Source: Vulcanimicrobiota bacterium (GTDB taxonomy: Bacteria > Vulcanimicrobiota > Xenobia > Xenobiales > JADMJV01). From it: 64,000 nucleotides of DNA. The number at the start of each line of letters is the position of its first letter. The first letter of the stretch is position 1. A program made the translations under genes and the position numbers. The notes beneath the pieces were generated by a model. The model saw nothing but the letters and a program-made list of their open reading frames with translations, made no database searches and was not told the origin of the DNA. Of the stretch, positions 15,926-26,777 are shown piece by piece. The DNA is taken from positions 1-64,000 of the forward strand of contig JAFKGI010000030.1 of NCBI GenBank assembly GCA_017307785.1, read 5' to 3'.

Positions 15926-17713
15926 TTAGGGACCTTTGAGCTGAGCCTCCAAGTGGTTGAACCCTTCGAGGTTGGAGAGGAAGTCATGGGTCAGGGGCGA
16001 CAGGCTCAGGTTCTGGCGGCGGCATGCAAATTCCACCCAGTCTTGCGGGGGCTCGAATCCGTCGGAGTGGGGCAACTTGCCGTCCCGGCCGGCGGTCGTC
16101 CGATTGAAGTATTGTGCGACCAAACTATGTATGTAGCGTCTCCAAAATCGCTCGTTCAAAGAGTAGGGTTCCCAAGGATAGTCTTTGAGCCGGTCGAGCC
16201 ACTGCCAGGAAAAGCAAAGGCTTCGTTGGGTCCGCAGATCGTATTCTGCCAGGGTGGGGTGGCTGGCTTGCAGCTGCTGTAGCAGGCGGCGTCGCTGAGC
16301 GGCCGAGGGATGAGCAACCGCCAGCCATGATTCGGTGTCCTCCAGGGCGGTTCTGGTCAGATCGCCGGCTTGACGGAAGGCGTGGCCGGTAGAAATAGCT
16401 TTCCCCATCTTGAGTTCCAGCACCACGCAGTCCAGAGCCGCCTCGAACTGGCGTTCTCTGAGGTAGTGGGACACCAGACTATGCAGTCCCCAATGCACTC
16501 CATTCAGAGTTTCACGGGTGAGCGCAGTGGTTCCGTCCGGCGGCTCAAATCGCGGTCGGGCCAGGGCTCGCTTGACCTCCGGCAGCAGCTCCGACCATAC
16601 GCGGATTTGTTCGGCGGTCGGTGCTTTTTCTCTCGGATCCTGGGCCAGGAACAGGGGCTTTTCTCCTCGCTCCAGGAGCAGGAAGAAACCGTTGCTCTCG
16701 GTCGGCAGCCGGAGAATCTCTTGATCCAGGGCCTCGACCTCCGCCAACATGCGAGCCTTCAAGGCCGGGTCGGCAATGCTGGTGGGCAGCATTTTTTCCC
16801 AAACCGCCCAGACCAGCGGCACGCCCAGGGCCAGGCAGAGCAGGCAGGAGCTCAGGCTCTTGCCGAGCGCGCCGCTGAGACGATGGAAGGGGGGAGGGGC
16901 GAGTTTGGCGCGACTCAGTCGCAACACGCACACCAGAGCGACCGTCAACAGCAGCAGGGTCCAGACCAGGTCGGGGCGCTCCCAATAGTGCAGATCTTCC
17001 CGGTCGGGCATATAGGGCACGGGTGTCTTGATGGGCAGATAATAATGGCCGCTGCTCAAAGACATCCAGGCGCACATCAGCCAGCCGAAGTGAAAGGCCT
17101 GGAAAAGCGCCAGGCGTGGGGCTGAGCCCAGACAGAGGTCCTCGCAAGCGTCCCAGAGCGGGCCGAGAATCCGCAAGAACAGTAGAATCATTAAAGCGGC
17201 CGCGGTGGGGGCGCCTAGAAAGGCCAGTTGCCGTTCCGCGTCATAAGGAGCCTGCATCAGATAGAGCGCGTTCTGCACCAGCGTAAAAAGCGAGACTCCG
17301 CTAAGAAGCACCGCCAGCATCGGGACCACTCGAAACAGCTTGGATCGTCGGTCGGCCCAGCGCACCGGCCATTGGGGACGGCAGCGGGCGGCCAGAGGTG
17401 GCCAGAGCAAAGCGAGCAGGCCGATGGCCCAGCAGGCCGGGAGTAATGCTTTCGGTTGGTCCAGCGACAGCCATGCCATGACACCGGCCAGCACGACCGC
17501 CAGGGCCAGCCTTGGAAAACTGTTGAGCGGCCGGTCCAGCCACTTTTCCAAAGCGGCCGTCCAGCGCGAGTACCAGGGCAGGTCGGCCAGGTAGGAGTTC
17601 ACGCCCTGACTGATTTCCCGGGCAAAGCCGCGCAAGTCCAGAGGCGCTGGCTGCGAGAGTGCGTCCTGGATGTGACTCAGAGACGGGTGGTCTTCGAGGG
17701 GTTCAGTGGCCAT
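15926..17713 (-). CDS. Polytopic membrane protein paired with ECF sigma factor (candidate anti-sigma factor)
   Basis: 595 aa. The start overlaps the end of the sigma factor gene by 11 nt. Residues 1-60 are cytoplasmic and amphipathic; about seven hydrophobic helices lie between 65 and 310; the last 280 residues form a soluble, mostly helical domain (LEVEALDQEILRLPTESNGFFLLLER...). This layout fits a membrane sensor holding a sigma factor through its N-terminus, but the typical zinc-binding HxxxCxxC anti-sigma motif is absent. The role is inferred from gene order only. Confidence 0.6.
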   Translation of the reverse strand: MATEPLEDHPSLSHIQDALSQPAPLDLRGFAREISQGVNSYLADLPWYSRWTAALEKWLDRPLNSFPRLALAVVLAGVMAWLSLDQPKALLPACWAIGLLALLWPPLAARCRPQWPVRWADRRSKLFRVVPMLAVLLSGVSLFTLVQNALYLMQAPYDAERQLAFLGAPTAAALMILLFLRILGPLWDACEDLCLGSAPRLALFQAFHFGWLMCAWMSLSSGHYYLPIKTPVPYMPDREDLHYWERPDLVWTLLLLTVALVCVLRLSRAKLAPPPFHRLSGALGKSLSSCLLCLALGVPLVWAVWEKMLPTSIADPALKARMLAEVEALDQEILRLPTESNGFFLLLERGEKPLFLAQDPREKAPTAEQIRVWSELLPEVKRALARPRFEPPDGTTALTRETLNGVHWGLHSLVSHYLRERQFEAALDCVVLELKMGKAISTGHAFRQAGDLTRTALEDTESWLAVAHPSAAQRRRLLQQLQASHPTLAEYDLRTQRSLCFSWQWLDRLKDYPWEPYSLNERFWRRYIHSLVAQYFNRTTAGRDGKLPHSDGFEPPQDWVEFACRRQNLSLSPLTHDFLSNLEGFNHLEAQLKGP

Positions 17714-18290
17714 CGTGCGTTCCTCCTGGATAGTGGGCGATGAATTGTTTGCGGGCCTTGGAAAGCCGTGAGCGCACCGTTCCTAGAGGCACCCCCAGCA
17801 CGGCGGCAATTTCCTCGTAGCTGAGGTGGCAAATCTCGCGCAGGCCGATCAGGCAGCGCTCCGCCTCGCTGAGTTGGGCCAGGGTGGTGCGCACCAGCTG
17901 GCGGCGTGAGTAGGCCTCGGCCAGATCGGGGGTGCTGCTGTCGGGCTCCTGCTCGGCCTGCTCCAGATCGAGTCCGAGTTCGGGTCGTTTCCTGCGAATC
18001 GCGTCATAGCAGCAGTTGGTCAGAATACGCAGCACCCAGGAATGGAAGGTGGCCACGTCCTTGAGCTGGTCGATGCGCCGAAAGACCAGAAAATAGGTTT
18101 CCTGCAATACGTCCCGCGTCGTCTCGGCGTCCCGCACAATCGAATAGGCCAGCCGCGAGAATTCCGACTGGGTCAGATTCACCAACTCTTCCAGCGCTTG
18201 AGGCTGACCCTTGCGCAGAAGCAGCGCCACAGGTCGCAGCCTCTCGCGTGGGTGGACCGGTTCCGGTCTGGATTCCATCTGCATCATCAT
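17703..18290 (-). CDS. ECF-type RNA polymerase sigma factor
   Basis: 195 aa from the first of three consecutive ATG codons (18290); an upstream in-frame start at 18365 seems too long. Region 2 is clear (EFSRLAYSIVRDAETTRDVLQETYFLVFRRIDQLKDVATFHSWVLRI in family order, with the DVLQETY core), a linker rich in Glu/Asp follows, and region 4 shows LSYEEIAAVLGVPLGTVRSRLSKARK as helix-turn-helix. It directs RNA polymerase to its own promoter set. The downstream overlapping membrane protein is the probable regulator. It is divergent from a small gene at 18355. Confidence 0.9.
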   Translation of the reverse strand: MMMQMESRPEPVHPRERLRPVALLLRKGQPQALEELVNLTQSEFSRLAYSIVRDAETTRDVLQETYFLVFRRIDQLKDVATFHSWVLRILTNCCYDAIRRKRPELGLDLEQAEQEPDSSTPDLAEAYSRRQLVRTTLAQLSEAERCLIGLREICHLSYEEIAAVLGVPLGTVRSRLSKARKQFIAHYPGGTHDGH

Positions 18291-18354
18291 ACATGGGATC
18301 AGACGGAGTGACCCCAAAAAAAGTTCTCCGTGGAGTGTGGCGAAGGTGAAAACC

Positions 18355-18669
18355 ATGGGTGGCATCTGGGGATCGAAGAAAAAAGCCGAGGACCAAGCAC
18401 CTCCGTTTCTTGAGGTAGGGGAACCTGGCTCGGACCCTCAGGCCTGGGACGAAGCTCTGGTGGCCCTGCTGCTCGAGGACTTTCACAAACGCCAGCGCAT
18501 CGATCTCAAGCGCGACGAAATCGCGCGGACCCGTCTGCACGCAGCCGCCGAACGCGCCCGCCAGGAACTCGGCACTGCCGCCTCCACCCGAGTCACCCTG
18601 CCTTTTATCGCGGCCGATGCCTCCGGGCCCAAAACGCTCGACGTGGAGATTCGCAAGAAGTTCAGATGA
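18355..18669 (+). CDS. Small hypothetical charged protein
   Basis: 104 aa beginning MGGIWGSKKKAEDQ, with GAAGGTGA upstream. Central part is helical and highly charged (LLLEDFHKRQRIDLKRDEIARTRLHAAAERARQEL), the end is beta-like (TLPFIAADASGPKTLDVEIRKKFR). No known family. Its stop overlaps an ATGA that opens a 17-codon reading frame. Confidence 0.6.
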   Translation: MGGIWGSKKKAEDQAPPFLEVGEPGSDPQAWDEALVALLLEDFHKRQRIDLKRDEIARTRLHAAAERARQELGTAASTRVTLPFIAADASGPKTLDVEIRKKFR

Positions 18670-18719
18670 GCGAGCGCGATGAGCTGCTCAAGTTCTTGGG
18701 ACTTGCCGGGCTCCGGTAA
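18666..18719 (+). CDS. Possible 17-aa peptide or gene remnant
   Basis: ATG overlapping the stop of the previous gene (ATGA) opens MSERDELLKFLGLAGLR and a stop. The start context fits translational coupling, but length is too short to judge; it may be the stub of a degraded gene. The rest of 18720-18840 shows no gene; it must hold the promoter of the histidine kinase gene, but I see no convincing hexamers. Confidence 0.25.
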   Translation: MSERDELLKFLGLAGLR

Positions 18720-18840
18720 GTCTTACCGCCAGGCCGGCAACTAGCCGCAAGAAGCAGTATCGAGGGCGACAGGCGGCGCGGTTCGGTCTTCGAAATAGCC
18801 TGTAAGCTGGTCAAATCTGGGACGTCCGGGAGTCAAGGGC

Positions 18841-21342
<2,502 letters not shown>

Positions 21343-21363
21343 TCCTCCGTTTTCCGCAGGGGG

Positions 21364-21392
21364 TTGACTCTGTTTCTTAATAAGGATATAAA
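21364..21392 (+). promoter_or_regulatory. Sigma70-type promoter of the SDR gene
   Basis: TTGACT at 21364-21369 and TATAAA at 21387-21392 are separated by exactly 17 bp, close to the housekeeping consensus. The ATG of the downstream gene is at 21434 with AGGAGG before it. Confidence 0.8.
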
Positions 21393-21416
21393 ATATCCAT
21401 AAAGACATCGAATGTC
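21384..21416. promoter_or_regulatory. Twin palindromic operators over the -10 of the SDR gene
   Basis: GGATAT-AAA-ATATCC (21384-21398) overlaps the -10 hexamer; GACAT-CGA-ATGTC (21404-21416) follows, centre to centre 19 bp. Both share the form G-(G/A)-x-A-T n3 A-T-x-(C/T)-C. Two adjacent sites over -10 and start suit a dimeric winged-helix repressor such as HxlR or MarR types. No such regulator gene is next to it, so the binder is unknown. Confidence 0.6.
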
Positions 21417-21433
21417 CTTAATAGGAGGTTGCT

Positions 21434-22162
21434 ATGAAAGTTGTCGTCGTGGGTGGAACTGGATTGATCGGTAAGAAGGTGGTCGACAAGTTGACCGCCC
21501 TCGGTCACGAGGCCGTGGTCGCCTCGCCCAGCCGGGGTATCAACTCCGTGACGGGGGAGGGCCTGGCGGAAGCCCTGGCCGGTGCTGCCGTCGTCGTGGA
21601 CGTGAGCAACACTTCCAACTGGGAAGACCGGGCTGTTTTGGAGTTTTTCGAGAATTCGACGCGCAACCTGTTGGCCCACCGGGTGGGACACCTGGTGGCT
21701 TTGTCCATCGTCGGTCTGGAGCGCGTGAGCAACCAGGGCTATATGCGAGCCAAGTTGCGCCAGGAACAACTGATTCGGGCGGGTGGCCAGCCCTACACAA
21801 TTGTGCGGGCCACCCAGTTTGCGGAATTCGCGGCCACCATCGCCAACGGAATGACCGAGGAGGGAGTCATCCGCCTGCCCCAGGCGCAGCTACAACTGAT
21901 CGCCGCTGAGGATGTGGCCGACCAGTTGGTCCAGGCTGCACTGGCTGCACCCTTCAATGGAACCTATGACATCGCCGGACCCCGGAAGGCCAGCTTTGAG
22001 CAATTCGTGCGCGAGTATCTGGCCGCTCAAGGCGACCCGCGCAAGGTGGTAGTGGATCCCCATCAGACCTACTTTGGCGTTCCCGTTGTCGCGGACGAAC
22101 TGACCCCAACCGCTGAGGCTCGTCTGGGCAAGGTCGATTTCCTCGATTGGTTAGCTGCCTAG
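21434..22162 (+). CDS. NmrA/SDR-like NAD(P)-binding oxidoreductase
   Basis: 242 aa. GGTGLIGKKVV is the atypical-SDR Rossmann loop. YMRAKLRQEQLI holds the Y-x3-K pair and is typical of NmrA-like quinone reductase or isomerase-like proteins; TIVRATQFAEF and DIAGPRKASF follow the family order. Substrate unknown; the strong promoter with two operators suggests induction by a small molecule or redox signal. The gene overlaps the stop of the convergent beta-lactamase-fold gene by 4 nt. Confidence 0.85.
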   Translation: MKVVVVGGTGLIGKKVVDKLTALGHEAVVASPSRGINSVTGEGLAEALAGAAVVVDVSNTSNWEDRAVLEFFENSTRNLLAHRVGHLVALSIVGLERVSNQGYMRAKLRQEQLIRAGGQPYTIVRATQFAEFAATIANGMTEEGVIRLPQAQLQLIAAEDVADQLVQAALAAPFNGTYDIAGPRKASFEQFVREYLAAQGDPRKVVVDPHQTYFGVPVVADELTPTAEARLGKVDFLDWLAA

Positions 22163-23250
22163 GAACCGGCTTCCCAGGCTTGGCGCAGGCCGGCGTAGAT
22201 GGCGGGTGCGGGCAGCGGTCCCTCGCTGGTGGGGATGTCCGAATTGCAGAGAACGACAATGCTGACATCGTTGCGCGGGTCGTAGGCGATCTGGGTATTG
22301 TAGCCGGGAATCTCCCCGCTGTGGGACAGCCAGCCACGGTCGTTGCCCACACCGAACAGGTAGGCCCGTCCTCCGCCTTCGGAATGGGGATTGGGCAGCA
22401 GCCGCTGGGCCTGGGTGGCGGCAGACAGCAAGGTCCCGCGGCCCAGCGCCCGGCTCCAGCGCAACAGGTCCTGCTGATTGGAGACCAGTTCGCCGGCCGC
22501 GCCCAGGAAAGTCGGGTTCCAATCGGTGGCGTCTCTAGGGGAGCCTTGCTCGGTCCGTCCTCGCCAGGTACCGGCCGGCAGGGCGGGCGTATAGGGATAG
22601 GTGGTTGAGGTCATTTCCAGGCGCGCGAAAATGCGCTCGCGCATGAAGCGATCGATCGGCAAGCCGCTCACCTGCTCGACGATGTGCGCCAACATCAGGA
22701 AATTGGTGTTGGAATACTCATAGCCCTGGCCGGGTCGAAAGCTGCGCGGCAAAGCGAAGCTGATGTCCATCAACTGCTGTGGAGTCCAGACCAGGTCCGG
22801 CTGCGACAGGTAGCGATTCATGGTGGTATCGTCGGTGCTGTAGCTGGCGATGCCGCTGGCCATTGTGCCCAGCATGCGAATGGTCAGCTCCGGGCTTTCG
22901 CTCAACTGAGGAAACCAGCGTTCGATGGTCTGATCCAGGCCGATCAGTCCTTCGTCCACCAGTTGCAGCACCGCCGTTCCGGTCACCGTCTTGGTGACCG
23001 AACCGATGCGCGTAAACGGGTCCACCGTTGGATCCATCCCGCGTTGCCCCGACCAGGCGAAGCGGTCTCCGGCCAGCAGCAGTGCGCGCACACTGGTCGA
23101 GCGGGTGGTGGCGAACACCCGATCCAGGGCGGCGTCCAGGGCGGGCTGCGACTGCGGCTGCCCGAAAGAAGAGGAAGAGTTGTCCCCGCCACCGCATCCG
23201 CTGGCGGCCAGCAACGCGAGAAAACCCCCCAGGAATTCACGTCTAATCAT
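22159..23250 (-). CDS. Serine beta-lactamase/DD-peptidase-fold lipoprotein
   Basis: 363 aa. Signal with twin arginine-like start MIRREFLGG and lipobox AASGCGGG. Active-site motifs of class C/esterase-type serine hydrolases: SVTKT (S-x-x-K), YSNTN (Y-x-N) and HSGEIPG (H-x-G). Such proteins hydrolyse peptides or esters at the cell surface; true beta-lactamase activity is unproven. It is divergent from the AAA+ gene with about 80 bp between starts. Confidence 0.88.
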   Translation of the reverse strand: MIRREFLGGFLALLAASGCGGGDNSSSSFGQPQSQPALDAALDRVFATTRSTSVRALLLAGDRFAWSGQRGMDPTVDPFTRIGSVTKTVTGTAVLQLVDEGLIGLDQTIERWFPQLSESPELTIRMLGTMASGIASYSTDDTTMNRYLSQPDLVWTPQQLMDISFALPRSFRPGQGYEYSNTNFLMLAHIVEQVSGLPIDRFMRERIFARLEMTSTTYPYTPALPAGTWRGRTEQGSPRDATDWNPTFLGAAGELVSNQQDLLRWSRALGRGTLLSAATQAQRLLPNPHSEGGGRAYLFGVGNDRGWLSHSGEIPGYNTQIAYDPRNDVSIVVLCNSDIPTSEGPLPAPAIYAGLRQAWEAGS

Positions 23251-23329
23251 CGCATGCTATTCTCACGGTCGATCGGGGGATCCTTCGCTTTTTCCAGGAG
23301 TTGCAGCGCGCCGATCAGAAAGCCTCAAT

Positions 23330-26300
23330 GTGCACGAATCCGCTCCGCTACCGGCTTCGCTCCCGCAGGAGCGTCCCGTACTCAGCCTGTCCATACAGGT
23401 TCATCTGGTCGACAATTCTCGCTATCCTTGTTCCTGGAGTATCGGACGAACGGAAGATTTCTTTCACTCGGTCAACGAAATCTTCGCCGCCGCCGGCATC
23501 CGTTTCGAACCGACCATCGTGCACAGCAAGGTTCACGAGAATCTGCTGGAGGCGGCCTTCGACGATCCGGAACACGACGAACCCAAGGGCACCCGCAAGA
23601 CCAGTGCCTTGCCCCTGATGGCGACCGAGAATTATCTACCCAACACCCTCAATCTTTTTCTCCTCGACACCTGCGTGGAGCTGGGCACCGGGGCTCGGAT
23701 TCCGGGCTCCGTCTTCAAGACCATCGCCCTCTTCTCGGTTTACTCGCGCGACAAATTCGTGCGCAACCACTGCACGCGCCTGGGGGTTTTGCTGGGCTTG
23801 CGCACCGATAAGGACAATCCCGGCCACTACTTGATGAACTACAACGGGGAGGGCAGCGAGTTCAAGGAGTCCGAGGTGGAGACCCTGCGAGCCACCGTGC
23901 TCCGGCTCCGCGAGGATCGGCCGCAGCAGCCGCCTCCCGCCGGTAGCTACACTGAGATGACTTTGCCGGTGCAGGCGCATCTGGTTTCCAACTCCAAATA
24001 CACCTGCGGCTGGAGCCGGCAGCGACTGCTCGGCTATTTTCGCGACCTGAATACCTTTTTGGCGCAGGCACGCATTCGGGTCGAGCCCACCATCGTGACC
24101 ACCACGGTGCCCACCGAGGCTTTGGAAAGCGCCTTCCAGCAAAACCCCGAGCGCAAGCCGGGCGGTTCTTGCCAGCTGCTGCAGAAGCTGGATGGATACA
24201 TCGCCGGGAAAATCAACCTTTTCTTCCTGGACGTTATCCCCGTGCTCAGCAGCGGGCGGATATCCAGCATGGAGATTTACTCTGCCCCCAGCCTGGCCCT
24301 GGTTTCCCTTTATGAACGCAAAATGCGCAGCCACGCCCTGATGCTGGCCCGCGTCTGCAAGGTTCCTTACGTCCAGGGGGCGGCCGAACCGTCCCTGATG
24401 AGCTGGGCCAACGAAGGAGCCGTGCTGGATCGCAGCGAGATCGAGCTGATGCGCGAGAACGCGCGCGCACTGGTGCCGGCTCCGCCCAAGCAAGAACTGC
24501 TGGTGCTGCCGATCCGCGCCCACCTGATCCAGAATGCGAAGTACCATTGCTCCTGGCAGCCCGACCAGGTGTTGCAGTTCCTTGAGGAGGTGAACAAGCA
24601 GTTCGCCCAGGCCCAACTGCAGTTTGAGGCGGAAGTCTTGCGCACGTCCGTATCGACGGAAAACCTGGAGGCGGCTTTTTATGACCTGGAGCAGGATGCG
24701 GCCCAGGGCAAACGCTCCGCCCACGGCAAGGGCTTGCAGAGCAGCGAGAATTACCTGCCCGAGACGCTCAATCTGTACTTCCTGGATGGCAGCGTCAATC
24801 TGGTGGCCAGTCGACCCATCTACGGGATCCCTCTGGAAAGCACCGGCACCGCTCTGCTCTCTGTGAACGTTCCCACCGATCAGTTCCGTAATCACTGCGT
24901 GCGCATCGCTTTCTTGCTCAAGCTGACTCTGGACGCTCAGGCTCCCAAACAGTGCCTGATGAATTGGACCAATACGGGCTTCGAGTTACGTCCCGCTGAG
25001 CAGGAAAAGCTGCGCTCCGAGGCCAGTCAGCGCATCCAGGCGCTGCAAAGCGCCCGCAAGGCTGCCCAGGGGGAAACTCAGGAGGAAGTCCTCAGCGAAC
25101 TCGATGCTCTCATCGGACGTCAGGACTTCAAGGCGGAGTTTCGCCGTCTGGCCAATTTCCTCAAGATCGAAGCTCTGCGCCGCAGACGCCAGGGGGAGGC
25201 GGCGGGAGAGCCGCTGGTGGTCAACCTGTTGCTCTCGGGCAATCCCGGCACCGGCATGAGCAAGGCGGCGGAACTGCTGGGGCGGCTGCTCAAGTCGGTG
25301 GGAGGCTTGAGCGGCGGTCATCTGGTGGAGCTGGACCGCTCCTCGACTCGCTCGGCCGAAGCCTATACCGCCGCCATCGAACGCGCTCTGGGCGGGGTCT
25401 TGTTGGTCAAGGACGCGGAACACCTGATTCAGTCGATCCACGATAGCGGAGGAAAAGCCGCCGTCGCCACCCTGCTCAGTCGCCTGCGCTCGGACAAAGG
25501 CCGCTTTGCTTTCGTGCTGGCGGGAGAATCCGAGGGTCTGGAGGATTTCGTCAAGGCCCAGGGCTTTGACCCCTTCTTCCGCCATCACTTCAGCTTGAGT
25601 GACTTCAGCGCTGAGGAGCTCGCTTTGCTTTTCCAGCGCTTTGCCCGCCAGAAAGGCCTGGAGCTTCCGGAGGATACGCTGGAGAGGCTGACTTCCCTGA
25701 TGCGCACCGTGAGCAAGCAGAAGGGCACTCGCTTTGGCAATCTGCGCGTGGTTCAAGAGCTTCTGGAAACGGCTGTGGAGCAACAGGCGGACCGACTTGG
25801 AGGCCTGGAGCATGTCTCGGATGAGGAGCTCTTTCGTCTGCGCCCCGAAGATCTTCCCCAGCGTTCCGCCGGTTTGTGGCGCACACAGGCGGCTCAGGAA
25901 GGTGGCACGCGCGTCAGTGAACCGCCCGCCAGCGATTCGCTGGAGCAGGTTCTGCTTGAAGTCGACCGGATGATCGGCCTGCCCAAGGTGAAAGCCAAGA
26001 TCCATCAACTGGTCAATTTCTTCAAAGTCGAGAAGATGCGCGACAAGCAGACGCCGATCGCCATCCATATGGTTTTTGCCGGCGCTCCGGGAACCGGCAA
26101 AACCACCGTGGCCCGCCTCATGGGCCGGCTTTTTAAGGCCCTGGAGTTGCTTGGCCGCGGTCAGTTGGTGGAAACCGATCGCAGCGGACTGGTGGCATCC
26201 TATCTGGGTCAAACCGCACCTAAGACCAACGCCATCATCGACCAGGCTCTCCACGGCGTGCTCTTTATCGACGAGGCTTACGCGCTGAAGATGCGCGACG

Positions 26301-26776
26301 ACGATTCTTTCGGCTTGGAAGCAATCAACACGCTGCTCAAGCGCATGGAAGACTCTTACGATAAGTTGTGCGTGATCGCCGCCGGCTACACCCAGGAAAT
26401 GGAGACTTTTCTCAACGCCAATCCGGGCCTGCAGTCCCGTATGCAGCATCGCTTGGAATTCGAGAATTACACGCCGGAGGAATTAGCCGAAATTTTTCGA
26501 TTCATGGCCAGAAGCCGCGGATTTCAACTGGGTTCCGGTGCCGAGGAGCGCGTGGCCGCCGAGCTGGCCACCGTTCCCTCCAGCGAATTGGGAGTATTTG
26601 GCAATGGCCGCGGCGTGCGCAATTTCTTCGAGCACTGTCTGGAAAGGCAGGCCGCCCGTTTGGCAACCACCCCTGCGGCCAAGGAAGATCTGTCCATTCT
26701 CATAGCCGAGGACATTCTGCTGCATCCCTGGCGTCCCCAGAAGAAGCAGCAGCGCATCGGCTTCCGTCAGGGCTGA
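23330..26776 (+). CDS. Three degenerate metzincin-like repeats fused to two CbxX-type AAA+ modules
   Basis: 1148 aa from GTG 23330, the only start between the divergent gene and the first repeat. Repeats at about 17-185, 210-385 and 390-570 share HLxxNx(K/R)YxCxW at the start and a C-terminal block like NHCTRLGVLLGL...YLMNYNGEG, which mirrors the metzincin HExxHxxGL...LMN layout but lacks Glu and the second His. The first AAA (about 600-850) has GNPGTGMSK, missing the Walker A Lys, and LVKDAEHL as Walker B. The second (about 880-1135) is intact: GAPGTGKTT (918), VLFIDEAYAL, NPGLQSRM. It resembles CbxX/SpoVK/EccA ATPases. Function unknown; the intact ATPase could remodel a partner recognised by the repeats. 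Confidence 0.8.
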   Translation: MHESAPLPASLPQERPVLSLSIQVHLVDNSRYPCSWSIGRTEDFFHSVNEIFAAAGIRFEPTIVHSKVHENLLEAAFDDPEHDEPKGTRKTSALPLMATENYLPNTLNLFLLDTCVELGTGARIPGSVFKTIALFSVYSRDKFVRNHCTRLGVLLGLRTDKDNPGHYLMNYNGEGSEFKESEVETLRATVLRLREDRPQQPPPAGSYTEMTLPVQAHLVSNSKYTCGWSRQRLLGYFRDLNTFLAQARIRVEPTIVTTTVPTEALESAFQQNPERKPGGSCQLLQKLDGYIAGKINLFFLDVIPVLSSGRISSMEIYSAPSLALVSLYERKMRSHALMLARVCKVPYVQGAAEPSLMSWANEGAVLDRSEIELMRENARALVPAPPKQELLVLPIRAHLIQNAKYHCSWQPDQVLQFLEEVNKQFAQAQLQFEAEVLRTSVSTENLEAAFYDLEQDAAQGKRSAHGKGLQSSENYLPETLNLYFLDGSVNLVASRPIYGIPLESTGTALLSVNVPTDQFRNHCVRIAFLLKLTLDAQAPKQCLMNWTNTGFELRPAEQEKLRSEASQRIQALQSARKAAQGETQEEVLSELDALIGRQDFKAEFRRLANFLKIEALRRRRQGEAAGEPLVVNLLLSGNPGTGMSKAAELLGRLLKSVGGLSGGHLVELDRSSTRSAEAYTAAIERALGGVLLVKDAEHLIQSIHDSGGKAAVATLLSRLRSDKGRFAFVLAGESEGLEDFVKAQGFDPFFRHHFSLSDFSAEELALLFQRFARQKGLELPEDTLERLTSLMRTVSKQKGTRFGNLRVVQELLETAVEQQADRLGGLEHVSDEELFRLRPEDLPQRSAGLWRTQAAQEGGTRVSEPPASDSLEQVLLEVDRMIGLPKVKAKIHQLVNFFKVEKMRDKQTPIAIHMVFAGAPGTGKTTVARLMGRLFKALELLGRGQLVETDRSGLVASYLGQTAPKTNAIIDQALHGVLFIDEAYALKMRDDDSFGLEAINTLLKRMEDSYDKLCVIAAGYTQEMETFLNANPGLQSRMQHRLEFENYTPEELAEIFRFMARSRGFQLGSGAEERVAAELATVPSSELGVFGNGRGVRNFFEHCLERQAARLATTPAAKEDLSILIAEDILLHPWRPQKKQQRIGFRQG

Positions 26777-26777
26777 T

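Noticed and set aside
24986..26449. Minus-strand open frame opposite the AAA region
   Set aside because: AAA motifs are on the plus strand in the right order.
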